From Lentzea sp. NEAU-D7 (lineage in GTDB: Bacteria; Actinomycetota; Actinomycetes; Mycobacteriales; Pseudonocardiaceae), in assembly GCF_026242055.1 (NCBI RefSeq), contig NZ_JAPJDL010000003.1, positions 320,796-384,795 of the forward strand: a stretch of 64,000 nucleotides of DNA. The letters run 5' to 3'. The translations under genes and the position numbers were made by a program. Under the pieces are notes generated by a model. It searched no databases and was not told the origin of the DNA. It was given only the letters and a program-made list of their open reading frames with translations. How positions within the stretch are numbered: the first letter of the stretch is position 1; each line of letters opens with the position of its first letter. Of the stretch, positions 49,299 through 56,869 are shown piece by piece.

Positions 49299-49808
49299 GT
49301 GGTCCGTGTGGAAGCAATGCTCGGCCTCGAGTGGTCCAGTGCGCTCGAAGCCCCCAACCCTGCCGAAATCGCCCTCACCCCTGCAGACGCCCGCCGTTCG
49401 TGGGTGAATCGCGCCCCGGAAAGCGAAGTGCTGACGATGTACCGCTCCGTGCGGGACGTCGAGGACGCGCCCGCGCCGTGGTGGCTGCGCGCGCTGGACC
49501 GGGGGCGGCTGCGTTCCCGTGCCGAAGGTCATGCGGTCGAGGACTCGGTGAGCGAACTGCTCTCCGCACGTCCCGGCTGGGTGTTCGTGCCCTGGGTCGA
49601 CCTCGGCGAGGTCGGGTACTGGGAGTACGTGCCCTCCGAGAGCGGTGTGTACGGGCCTGCCACTCCGACAACCGTGCAGTTCACCGACTCGCACCGCGGG
49701 TTCGTGCACCTCGTTCCCGCGCATCGCGGGGCGGGTCAGCCCCAGGCGATCGACTTCACCGTTGCTGACCTGCGTGCTCAGATCGAGGACATCGAACTCA
49801 TTGCCTAG
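49299..49808 (+). CDS. hypothetical protein, 169 aa, upstream of trmB
   Basis: GTG 49299 is fixed by GGAGG 6 bp upstream. Soluble; no known motif. The sequence alternates helical and aromatic strands (WWLRALDRGRLRSR, GWVFVPWVDLGEVGYWEYVPSE, GFVHLVPAHRG). The trmB gene begins 11 bp after its stop, so the two are probably cotranscribed. Confidence 0.7.
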   Translation: MVRVEAMLGLEWSSALEAPNPAEIALTPADARRSWVNRAPESEVLTMYRSVRDVEDAPAPWWLRALDRGRLRSRAEGHAVEDSVSELLSARPGWVFVPWVDLGEVGYWEYVPSESGVYGPATPTTVQFTDSHRGFVHLVPAHRGAGQPQAIDFTVADLRAQIEDIELIA

Positions 49809-49819
49809 AATGTCCCGTC

Positions 49820-50521
49820 GTGACCAGGCCTGAGTTCCCCCGTTCCATCGTCAGCTTCGTCCAGCGCGGCGAGCGCATGACCGTGGGACAGGAACGTGCC
49901 TGGGACACGTACTGGGAGAAGATGGGCAACGACGTCAAGTCGTTGCCCGAGGGGCCCCTCGACTTCGACTCGTGGTTCGGCCGTTCCGCGCCCGTGCTGC
50001 TGGAGATCGGTTCCGGCATGGGCGAGACCACCTCCCAGCTCGTGGCCGCCGCGCCCGAGCTCAACTACGTCGCCGTCGAGGTCTACAAGCCAGGGCTCGC
50101 CCAGCTGCTGCTGCGCGCCGAGCACCTCGGCGGGCTCGACAACCTGCGCGTGCTGCGCGGTGACGCCGTCGACCTGCTGACCGACCACGTCGCGCCCGCG
50201 TCGTTGCACGGCGTGCGGATCTTCTTCCCGGACCCGTGGCCGAAGAAGAAGCACCACAAGCGCCGGCTCGTGCAGCCGGAGTTCGTGGCGCTGCTGGCGT
50301 CCCGGCTGGAGCCCGGTGGCGTGCTGCACCTCGCCACGGACTGGGAGCACTACGCCGAGCAGATGCTGGAGGTCTGCTCCGGCGAGCGGCTGCTGACCAA
50401 CGTGCACGACGGCTGGGCGCCGCGACCGGACTGGCGGCCCGTCACGAAGTTCGAGCAGCGTGCGGTGAACGAAGATCGTGTTTCGCACGACCTGATGTTC
50501 AGGCGGAACGACCTCACCTGA
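49820..50521 (+). CDS. trmB: tRNA (guanine-N7-)-methyltransferase TrmB
   Basis: 233 aa. SAM-binding LEIGSGMGETTSQL and the TrmB hallmark RIFFPDPWPKKKHHKRR, which binds tRNA and SAM. It makes m7G46 in tRNAs. GTG 49820 starts at VTRPEFPRSIVSFVQRG; ATG 49877 is a shorter alternative. Confidence 0.93.
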   Translation: MTRPEFPRSIVSFVQRGERMTVGQERAWDTYWEKMGNDVKSLPEGPLDFDSWFGRSAPVLLEIGSGMGETTSQLVAAAPELNYVAVEVYKPGLAQLLLRAEHLGGLDNLRVLRGDAVDLLTDHVAPASLHGVRIFFPDPWPKKKHHKRRLVQPEFVALLASRLEPGGVLHLATDWEHYAEQMLEVCSGERLLTNVHDGWAPRPDWRPVTKFEQRAVNEDRVSHDLMFRRNDLT

Positions 50522-50599
50522 TCGAGGTCTCAAGCCGATCGGGTGAGCACCCTGGGTCTAATCTTCACTCGTTGGAGTGGCCGGTGTTGATCACCCGAA

Positions 50600-51760
50600 A
50601 TGCCCCGAGTGGCAGTGACGCGTGAGGCTGTTCCGGGCTTAGCGTCTCGCTCCGTGACCCCCGACGTCCTCCCCGTCGCGGAGGAGTTCGTCCGCATGTT
50701 CCACGCGGCGCACTCCGACGCAGGCTCGCTGTCCGCCCGCATCGCCCAGGTGCGCGCCGAGATCGCCGAGACCGGAACCTACCGCCACACCACCAACGAA
50801 CTCGCGTACGGCGCGCGGATCGCGCTGCGGGACTCCGGCTGGTGCACCTCAGGTGTGCCATGGCGTCGCCTGAAAGTCCGCGATCTGCGCGGCTACCGCA
50901 ACGCCGCCGCCGTCGCCGGCGAGTGCGTCGAACACCTGCGGCTCGCGACCAACGGTGGCGAGATCCGGCCACTGGTAACGGTTTTCGCGCCGGACGCGCC
51001 CGGCTCGCCCGGGCCGGTGATCTGGAACGAGCAGCTGATCCGGTACGCCGGGTACGCCGACGGGACGGGGGACCGCCGGTACACCCAGTTCACCGAGACC
51101 ATGCAGGGCATGGGCTGGCGTCCGCCGGTGCGGCGTTCACGCTTCGACCTGCTGCCGTTGGTGGTGGAGACGCAGCACGAGGGGCCGCGGCTGTTCACGC
51201 TGCCGCCCGAGATCGTGCACGAGGTTCCGCTGGAGCACCCGACTCTGCCGTGGTTCGGCGAGATGGGCCTGCGCTGGCACGCGGTTCCGGTCATCTCGAA
51301 CATGCGGCTGTCGATCGGTGGCGTGCACTACCCCGCAGCGCCGTTCAACTCGTGGTTCGTCGGCGCCGAGATCGGCACGCGGTCACTGGCTGAGGAGGGT
51401 GCTTACGGTGTGGCGCGTGAGGTCGCCGATGCGTTGGGTTTGGACACTTCGTCCGAACGCACGCTGTGGCGGGACTTCGCGACCGTTCACCTGAACGCTG
51501 CAGTGCTGCACTCGTTCGACAAGGCGGCTGTCACCATCACCGACCACCACGCGGAAGCGTTGCACCGCCTCGCCTGGCTGCGTTCCCGTCAGCGGCCTTC
51601 GGCCGCGCGGCCCGCGTTCCGGCTCGACACAGCGGCCGCGGCGCGCGCACGGAACGGTTCTCCGGCGCGCTTCACGGCCGCGTTGGACGAGACGCGTCCT
51701 CAACCGACGAGCAGGCTGGCGGAACTGCTCCGCCAGCACCATTCCCTGACCAGCGTCTGA
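50600..51760 (+). CDS. nos: bacterial nitric oxide synthase, oxygenase domain, divergent heme loop
   Basis: 386 aa, the size of bacterial NOS proteins, which oxidise arginine to NO and citrulline with outside reductases. Conserved segments: IWNEQLIRYAGY (141-152), FDLLPLVV (182-189), the substrate-site Glu257 in FNSWFVGAEIGTRSLA, LWRDFATVHLNAAVLHSF (289-306) and DHHAEA (315-320). The heme Cys82 is kept, but its loop reads RDSGWCTSG instead of the usual RNxxRCIGR, and the proximal Trp six residues before the Cys is Leu76. No reductase domain. ATG 50600 is used; GTG 50654 is possible. Confidence 0.85.
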   Translation: MPRVAVTREAVPGLASRSVTPDVLPVAEEFVRMFHAAHSDAGSLSARIAQVRAEIAETGTYRHTTNELAYGARIALRDSGWCTSGVPWRRLKVRDLRGYRNAAAVAGECVEHLRLATNGGEIRPLVTVFAPDAPGSPGPVIWNEQLIRYAGYADGTGDRRYTQFTETMQGMGWRPPVRRSRFDLLPLVVETQHEGPRLFTLPPEIVHEVPLEHPTLPWFGEMGLRWHAVPVISNMRLSIGGVHYPAAPFNSWFVGAEIGTRSLAEEGAYGVAREVADALGLDTSSERTLWRDFATVHLNAAVLHSFDKAAVTITDHHAEALHRLAWLRSRQRPSAARPAFRLDTAAAARARNGSPARFTAALDETRPQPTSRLAELLRQHHSLTSV

Positions 51761-51787
51761 CTTCCCCATCACACGCTGGGCCGGGAC

Positions 51788-51886
51788 CTAGTGCTTCGAG
51801 TCGATCATCACGCCCGAGAGTGCCATGAGCGCAAGGACCAACAGGCCGACCACAGCGGCGGCCCAAGTGAACACAACTGACAACAT
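51788..51886 (-). CDS. 32-aa single-helix membrane protein
   Basis: Product MLSVVFTWAAAVVGLLVLAL plus a short MALSGVMIDSKH tail; one membrane helix. GGAGG lies 5-6 nt before the ATG at 51886. Too short for most gene callers. Convergent with the NOS gene, whose stop is 27 bp away. Similar in kind to the possible mini-protein at 28088-28252. Confidence 0.55.
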   Translation of the reverse strand: MLSVVFTWAAAVVGLLVLALMALSGVMIDSKH

Positions 51887-52054
51887 GGCGTCCTCCGTCT
51901 TCTCGTCTTCGCTCCTCCAGAGTCCGTGACCGCGGCGTGATCCGGCATCCGCCGTGAGGGTATTTCCGCAGGTCGCCCAGTCAGCCTTATGGCTGACCCC
52001 GCGGTAGACCCCGGTCGGACGCGGGATCAGCCTTCCGGCTTTACCGTGTGTCGG

Positions 52055-53218
52055 GTGGAGAGCAAGGAACTGAACTGGCGGTTGCTCGCCAAACGCCAGT
52101 GGCCGCTGGCGCTCTCACTGGCCTTCATCTCGGGCCTGGAGCTGTTCACCGCCGACTACACGAACCCGTGGTGGCAGGCCCCCGGCGTCGCGGTGATCTG
52201 CGTGATCGCCGTGCTGGCGCCCCGGCGTCCCTTCGACGCGACCGTCGCCCTCGCCGCTGCGATCGTCTTCACCGCCCTCTACCTGCGGTTCTTCGGTCTG
52301 TACATGCAGCCGCACTTCTTCATCAGCGGTGCGTCGATCTCCGTGACGGGCGCGGCGATGGCGACCATCGCGATCGTCGTGCGCGAGGCACCGCGCTGGT
52401 ACGCGGTGTCGGGCACCGCGGTCGTCCTCGCGGCGATGGTGGGCGCGGAGGTCATCGGCTACCCGGTCGTGGCGCCGAAGGAGTACCGGACCTACGAACC
52501 CGACCCGTGGAGCTACCTGTTCGGGGCGGTCCTCATGTTCGTGATCGCGGTGGGCACCGGCCTGTACTTCCGGGCCCGTGACAACGAACGCGCGTCTCAG
52601 CTGGCTGCTTCCGTTGCGGCGGCCCAGAACTCCGAACGGCTCGCGCTCGCCCGCGAACTGCACGACGTGGTGGCGCACTACGTGACCGCGATCGTCGTGC
52701 ACGCGCAGGCGGGCCAGATCAACCGCGCCGCCGCCGAGCAGGTGCTGCCGACCATCGAGGCGTCGGGCCACGAGGCGCTGACCGCGATGCGGCGGCTGGT
52801 CGGGACGTTGCGGGACGGCGAGTCGTCCACACCGGCCGCGTCTTCGTCCCTCGTGGACGACGTGCGGTCGCTGGCGGCGGAGTCCGGTCTCCCGGTGCGA
52901 CTTTCGTTCGACCTGCGGGACGCCGTGCCGCAGGAACTGGCACGGTCGGTGCTGCGGCTCGTGCAGGAATCGTTGACGAACACCCAGAAGCACGCGGCAG
53001 CTGTGTCCTCTGTGGACCTATCACTGTCCTCAAACGACGGCGTGCTGCACCTGAGCGTGACCGACGACGGCGTGGCGTCGGGTGTTCCCGTGGGCGGATC
53101 GGGAGGCTACGGGCTCGTCGGCATGCGCGAGCGCGCGGAACTGCTCGGCGGCACCTTCTCCGCAGGCCGGCGCGAACCGACCGGATGGACGGTCCGCGCC
53201 GATCTGCCGATCAGCTAG
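52055..53218 (+). CDS. orphan sensor histidine kinase (HisKA_3)
   Basis: 387 aa from GTG 52055; ATG 51989 would add 22 residues without a better site. About five membrane helices, H-box RELHDVVAHYV with His203, then an HATPase domain (QESLTNTQKHA; GGYGLVGMRERAELLGG). No response regulator adjoins it, unlike the kinase at 38265, which it resembles. Its partner must lie elsewhere or it may act on the other regulator. Confidence 0.88.
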   Translation: MESKELNWRLLAKRQWPLALSLAFISGLELFTADYTNPWWQAPGVAVICVIAVLAPRRPFDATVALAAAIVFTALYLRFFGLYMQPHFFISGASISVTGAAMATIAIVVREAPRWYAVSGTAVVLAAMVGAEVIGYPVVAPKEYRTYEPDPWSYLFGAVLMFVIAVGTGLYFRARDNERASQLAASVAAAQNSERLALARELHDVVAHYVTAIVVHAQAGQINRAAAEQVLPTIEASGHEALTAMRRLVGTLRDGESSTPAASSSLVDDVRSLAAESGLPVRLSFDLRDAVPQELARSVLRLVQESLTNTQKHAAAVSSVDLSLSSNDGVLHLSVTDDGVASGVPVGGSGGYGLVGMRERAELLGGTFSAGRREPTGWTVRADLPIS

Positions 53219-53219
53219 C

Positions 53220-53306
53220 TCACATGTCGTCGCGGATGACTTCGAACTCCTGAGTCATCTCGACATCGCTTTGCTGGTCGTCGGTCTGAGGGTCGATGTC
53301 GGCCAC
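53220..53306 (-). CDS. 28-aa acidic peptide
   Basis: GTG 53306 has a perfect GGAGG with 6-nt spacing. The peptide begins VADIDPQTDDQQSDVEM and ends in EVIRDDM; 10 of 28 residues are Asp or Glu. An in-frame ATG at 53321 would add five residues. A perfect 10-bp inverted repeat lies just upstream. It may be a RiPP-type precursor or a small regulator; no modification enzyme is adjacent, and function is unknown. Confidence 0.45.
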   Translation of the reverse strand: MADIDPQTDDQQSDVEMTQEFEVIRDDM

Positions 53307-53317
53307 TGAATGCCTCC

Positions 53318-53352
53318 GCATGATCACGCCCGGTCGTGGGGTGTGATCATGC
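53318..53352. promoter_or_regulatory. 10-bp perfect inverted repeat upstream of the 28-aa peptide gene
   Basis: GCATGATCAC (53318-53327) and GTGATCATGC (53343-53352) around 15 bp. It directly precedes the peptide gene's ribosome site on the minus strand and looks like an operator. The rest of 53353-53489 holds only weak ORFs, including a 27-codon basic minus-strand ORF (53357-53440) without a good ribosome site. Confidence 0.55.
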
Positions 53353-53489
53353 CAACTCAGCGCCGGGTCGGCGGCTTGGGGGTCGCGGGCTTCTGTGCGC
53401 GGCGGAACTGCCCACTGGACGTGCACGGCTTCTTCGACATGATCTTGAGACGCCCCTGTCCTACCCGTGGTTGCTCATGGATGCACAAA

Positions 53490-53518
53490 GGGCCCGTCGC
53501 ATCACGCGTGACGGGCCC
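53490..53518. terminator. hairpin GGGCCCGTC/GACGGGCCC
   Basis: A 9-bp perfect stem with an 11-nt loop, followed by CTTGG on the plus strand and CTTTGTG on the minus strand. It lies in an otherwise empty stretch and could bound a small transcript in 53353-53489. Confidence 0.6.
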
Positions 53519-53615
53519 CTTGGTTGGGGAGAAGTTTTAGGCCGGGGCGGACCCTGGGGGTCGGCCCGCGCCCGACACAGCGAGGATGCCCATCGCGTCC
53601 AGATGTATGCATGAG

Positions 53616-53631
53616 TGTGATCGGCATCACA
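53616..53631. promoter_or_regulatory. perfect CRP/GlxR-type site before amidohydrolase
   Basis: TGTGA-TCGGCA-TCACA, an exact match to the TGTGA-N6-TCACA consensus. It ends 17 bp before the ATG at 53649. So close to the start, it would more likely repress than activate. Confidence 0.7.
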
Positions 53632-53648
53632 ATGGCAGGATTCGTCCC

Positions 53649-54962
53649 ATGTCATTGCGTCTGCACGCCCCGGTGGTTCTGCCCTGCGACCCGTCCTGCG
53701 CCGTGTTGCGCGACGCGGTCGTGGACGTCGTCGACGGCCGGATCACCTACGTGGGTGCCCTCTCCGATGCCCCCGCCTTCGACGGCGAGGTCCGCTCGCT
53801 GTCGGGGATCCTGATGCCCGGCCTCGTGAACACCCACGCGCACAGCCCGATGACGGTGCTGCGCGGCCTCGGCTCCGACCTGCCGCTGCTGCGGTGGCTG
53901 CAGGAGCAGATGTGGCCGAACGAGGCCCAGATGACCCCCGCCGACATCCGCACCGGCATGCTGCTCGGCGCCGTCGAGATGCTGCGGCACGGCGTCACCA
54001 CCTCCGCCGAGATGTACTTCCACGGCCGCGAGCTCACGGACGCCGTCCTGGCCGCCGGGTCGAGGGTGGTGTTCGGCGGGGCGATCCTCGACGTGCCGGG
54101 CATGGACTGGAAGTCGCAGACCGACGAGATCTCCGCGTGGATCGACGCCGACGGGCTGCGGTTCGGGCCCGGTGAGCGGGTCGAGCTGGCCTACGGGCCG
54201 CACTCCGCCTACACGCTGTCGGCCGCGCAGCTGACGGCGATCGCGGTCGAGGCCAGGGCCCGCGGGGCGCTGTTCATGCTGCACGTGGCCGAGTCGCCGT
54301 TCGAGGACGAGGCCGCCCGCGCCGAGTTCGGGTCCGTGCCGGCCCTGATGAAGGCTTCGGACGTGCTGGGCGGGCGCGTGCTGTCCGCGCACTCCGTCCA
54401 CCTGTCCGACGACGACATCGCCCTGTACGCGGCGTACGGCGTCGGTGTCGCGCACTGCCCCGGCTCCAACACGAAGCTCGCTTCGGGGATCGCTCGGGTG
54501 CCCGAGCTGCTGGCCGCGGGCGTGGCGGTCGGACTGGGCACCGACGGCCCCGCGTCCAACGACGACCTGGACCTGCTGGAGGAGGCGCGGCTGGCCGGCC
54601 TGCTCGCCCGCGTCTCCAAGATGGACGCGACCGTGCTCGGGGCCGCCCAGGCGTTGCTGATGGCCACGCGGGGCGGAGCCGACGCGCTGGGCCGCGACGA
54701 CATCGGCGCGCTGGAGGCCGGTCGCTGGGGCGATGTCGTGCACGTCGCCGCCGACGACCCCGCGTTCGCCACCGGCCTGGACGCGCCGGACGACCAGCTG
54801 CTCGCGAACCTCGTGTGGGGGTCCGGGTCGCGCCGGGTCACCGACGTGTGGGTCGCCGGTGACCACGTCGTCGCGGGTGGGGAGTCCACTCGGGTGGACC
54901 GGCAGGAGGCGCAGGCCGGAGTCGCCGCGGTGGCGCGGCGACTGCGGAGCGTCAACCACTAG
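53649..54962 (+). CDS. amidohydrolase/deaminase (SAH/MTA-deaminase or chlorohydrolase family)
   Basis: 437 aa. Metal-binding HxH in GLVNTHAHSPMTVLRG, then HVAES with a metal His, HSVHL, and Asp in GLGTDGPASNDDLDL: a complete set for the TrzN/MtaD/SsnA-type amidohydrolases that deaminate purine-like rings. ATG 53649 is chosen at the start of homology. A perfect CRP-type site lies just upstream. Substrate not determinable from sequence. Confidence 0.9.
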   Translation: MSLRLHAPVVLPCDPSCAVLRDAVVDVVDGRITYVGALSDAPAFDGEVRSLSGILMPGLVNTHAHSPMTVLRGLGSDLPLLRWLQEQMWPNEAQMTPADIRTGMLLGAVEMLRHGVTTSAEMYFHGRELTDAVLAAGSRVVFGGAILDVPGMDWKSQTDEISAWIDADGLRFGPGERVELAYGPHSAYTLSAAQLTAIAVEARARGALFMLHVAESPFEDEAARAEFGSVPALMKASDVLGGRVLSAHSVHLSDDDIALYAAYGVGVAHCPGSNTKLASGIARVPELLAAGVAVGLGTDGPASNDDLDLLEEARLAGLLARVSKMDATVLGAAQALLMATRGGADALGRDDIGALEAGRWGDVVHVAADDPAFATGLDAPDDQLLANLVWGSGSRRVTDVWVAGDHVVAGGESTRVDRQEAQAGVAAVARRLRSVNH

Positions 54963-54987
54963 CCACAGGCTGTTGACAAGCCTGTGG
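54963..54987 (+). terminator. hairpin after amidohydrolase
   Basis: CCACAGGC (54963-54970) pairs with GCCTGTGG (54980-54987), 9-nt loop, directly after the stop codon. The right arm overlaps a single TTGTCCACA DnaA-box-like 9-mer (minus strand, 54991-54983). Confidence 0.65.
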
Positions 54988-55003
54988 ACAACTAGGCCGT
55001 GTC

Positions 55004-55681
55004 CTAATGCGGCCGCGACCGCACGTTGATCTCGGTGATGTGGGCGTCGGGCGTCGCCAGCACGGCCGACGCCACCGCCCGCCCCACCGAGGCCGGGTCG
55101 ATGTACTTCGACGGGTCGTACTCGCCGCCCTCCTGGCGGCGCACGTCCTCCTGCATCGGCGTGGCGGTGCGGCCGGGGTAGACCGTGGTCACCCGCAACG
55201 ACGGCTCGTCGCCGCGCAGGGCGTCGGCGTAGGCGCGCAGGGCGAACTTCGAGGCCGCGTAGACGCCCCAGCCGGGGTTGGCGTTCAGGCCCGCGCCGGA
55301 GTTGATGAGCACCACGTGGCCGGAGGCGGCGCGCAGCTGCGGCAGGACGAGGTTGGTCAGTTCCGCCACCGCGAAGACGTTCACGTCGAACGTGCGGCGC
55401 CAGTCGTCCTGGGAGGCCTCGGCCAGCGGGCCGAGCAGGGCGATGCCGGCGCTGTGCACGATCACGTCGAGGCGCGGGACGGCGGCCAGGTCGGCGCTCG
55501 CGACGTTCGCCAGGTCGAACGGCCAGGCCTGCGCGCCGGGAAGCTCGGCGGCCAGCAGGGACAGCGACGTCTCGTCGCGACCGCCTAGAAGCAGGTCGTG
55601 GGTCGGGGCCAGACTTCTGGCGATGGCCGAGCCGATTCCGCTGGATGCCCCGGTGACGAGGGCTACCGGACGATCACTCAT
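55004..55681 (-). CDS. short-chain dehydrogenase/reductase
   Basis: 225 aa. TGASSGIGSA Rossmann motif, the HSAG motif in place of NNAG, catalytic Ser in LINSGAG and YAASK. Classical SDR; substrate unknown. The ATG is only 12 bp from the divergent MFS start, leaving no room for two normal promoters with leaders. Confidence 0.9.
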   Translation of the reverse strand: MSDRPVALVTGASSGIGSAIARSLAPTHDLLLGGRDETSLSLLAAELPGAQAWPFDLANVASADLAAVPRLDVIVHSAGIALLGPLAEASQDDWRRTFDVNVFAVAELTNLVLPQLRAASGHVVLINSGAGLNANPGWGVYAASKFALRAYADALRGDEPSLRVTTVYPGRTATPMQEDVRRQEGGEYDPSKYIDPASVGRAVASAVLATPDAHITEINVRSRPH

Positions 55682-55693
55682 GGGGGGACCATA

Positions 55694-56869
55694 GTGCCCA
55701 GGAAGTTGATCCTGCCGTACCTGTGCCTGCTCTACTTCATCAACTACCTGGACCGGGTCAACATCGGGTTCGCCGGGCCGAACGGCATGTCGGAGGAGCT
55801 CCAGCTCTCGGCGACGGTGTTCGGGTTCGCGTCCGGGGTGTTCTTCATCGGCTACCTGCTGCTGGAGGTGCCGAGCAACCTGGCGCTGCACAGGTTCGGG
55901 GCGCGCAGGTGGATCGCGCGGATCATGGTCAGCTGGGGGATCGTCGCCACGGCCATGGCGTTCGTGCCCAACGGGACCGTGCTCGTCGTGCTGCGGTTCC
56001 TGCTCGGCGTGGCCGAAGCCGGGTTCTTCCCCGGGATCATCCTGTACCTGACGTACTTCTACCCGCAGAAGGACCGGGCGCGGATCGTCGCGCTGTTCAT
56101 GGTGGCGGTGCCGATCTCGACGGCGCTCGGGGCCACGTTCAGCGGGTTGCTGATCCAGTGGACGGACTGGCGCACGATGTTCCTCGTCGAGGGGCTGCCG
56201 GCGATCGCGCTGGCGTTCGTGACGTGGTTCTGGCTGCCGGACAAGCCCGACGACGCACCGGAGGAGCCCACCGAGGAGCACTGGCCTTTGAAGAAGGCCC
56301 TCACGCATCCCCGGATCCTGGCGTTGAGCTTCGTGTACTTCGGGATCGTCTACGGGCTCTACACGCTGGGGTTCTTCCTGCCGACCATCATCAAGGGGCT
56401 GGCGCCCGGAGCCGGGATCGTCGAGCGGGGGCTGATCAACGCGATCCCGTACGTCCTCGGCGCGGTCGCCATGATCCTGTGGGCCAGGCACGGCGACCGA
56501 ACCGGAGAACGGAAGTGGCACGTCGCCGCGCCGATGCTGCTGGGTGGTGCGGCCATCCCGGTGGCGCTGCACCTCGACAACCCCGTCGCGGCGATGGTCG
56601 CCGTCTCGGTGTGCGCCATCGGAGTCTGCGCCGCCCTGCCCACCTTCTGGGCGCTGCCCACGAGCTTTCTCGGCGGCACGGCCGCGGCGGGCGGCATCGC
56701 GCTGATCAACTCGTTGGGCAACGTGAGCGGTTTCGCAGCCCCTTACGTGACCGGCTGGCTGCGTGACGTCACCGAAACCCAGAAGACCGGCCTCTGGGTC
56801 GTCGGCATCACGATGATCACGGCAGCGGTGGTCGCGCTCGTTCAGAGGGCGGGGACGGAGAAGGTGTAG
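55694..56869 (+). CDS. MFS transporter, ACS (anion:cation symporter) type
   Basis: 391 aa, 12 membrane segments. The start PYLCLLYFINYLDRVNIGFA is the family hallmark (NYLDRxN), as is GVAEAGFFPGIILYLTYFYP. Such carriers import organic anions such as hydroxy-acids, tartrate or phthalate. GTG 55694 follows GGGGGG by 7 bp. Divergent from the SDR gene, which may act on the imported compound. The 3' end overlaps the DUF3455 gene by 28 bp. Confidence 0.9.
   Translation: MPRKLILPYLCLLYFINYLDRVNIGFAGPNGMSEELQLSATVFGFASGVFFIGYLLLEVPSNLALHRFGARRWIARIMVSWGIVATAMAFVPNGTVLVVLRFLLGVAEAGFFPGIILYLTYFYPQKDRARIVALFMVAVPISTALGATFSGLLIQWTDWRTMFLVEGLPAIALAFVTWFWLPDKPDDAPEEPTEEHWPLKKALTHPRILALSFVYFGIVYGLYTLGFFLPTIIKGLAPGAGIVERGLINAIPYVLGAVAMILWARHGDRTGERKWHVAAPMLLGGAAIPVALHLDNPVAAMVAVSVCAIGVCAALPTFWALPTSFLGGTAAAGGIALINSLGNVSGFAAPYVTGWLRDVTETQKTGLWVVGITMITAAVVALVQRAGTEKV

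Noticed and set aside
53357..53440. 27-codon Lys/Arg-rich minus-strand ORF starting MSKKPCTSSG
   Set aside because: The only purine-rich site is about 13 nt from the ATG; too little to call a gene, though the basic composition is noted.
53310..53540. 76-codon plus-strand ORF before the hairpin at 53490
   Set aside because: No ribosome site and it overlaps the dyad and the peptide gene; the sequence has no protein-like pattern.
54983..54991. Second DnaA-box cluster
   Set aside because: Only one TTGTCCACA word is present and it lies in a terminator stem; single words also occur inside coding genes and are expected by chance.
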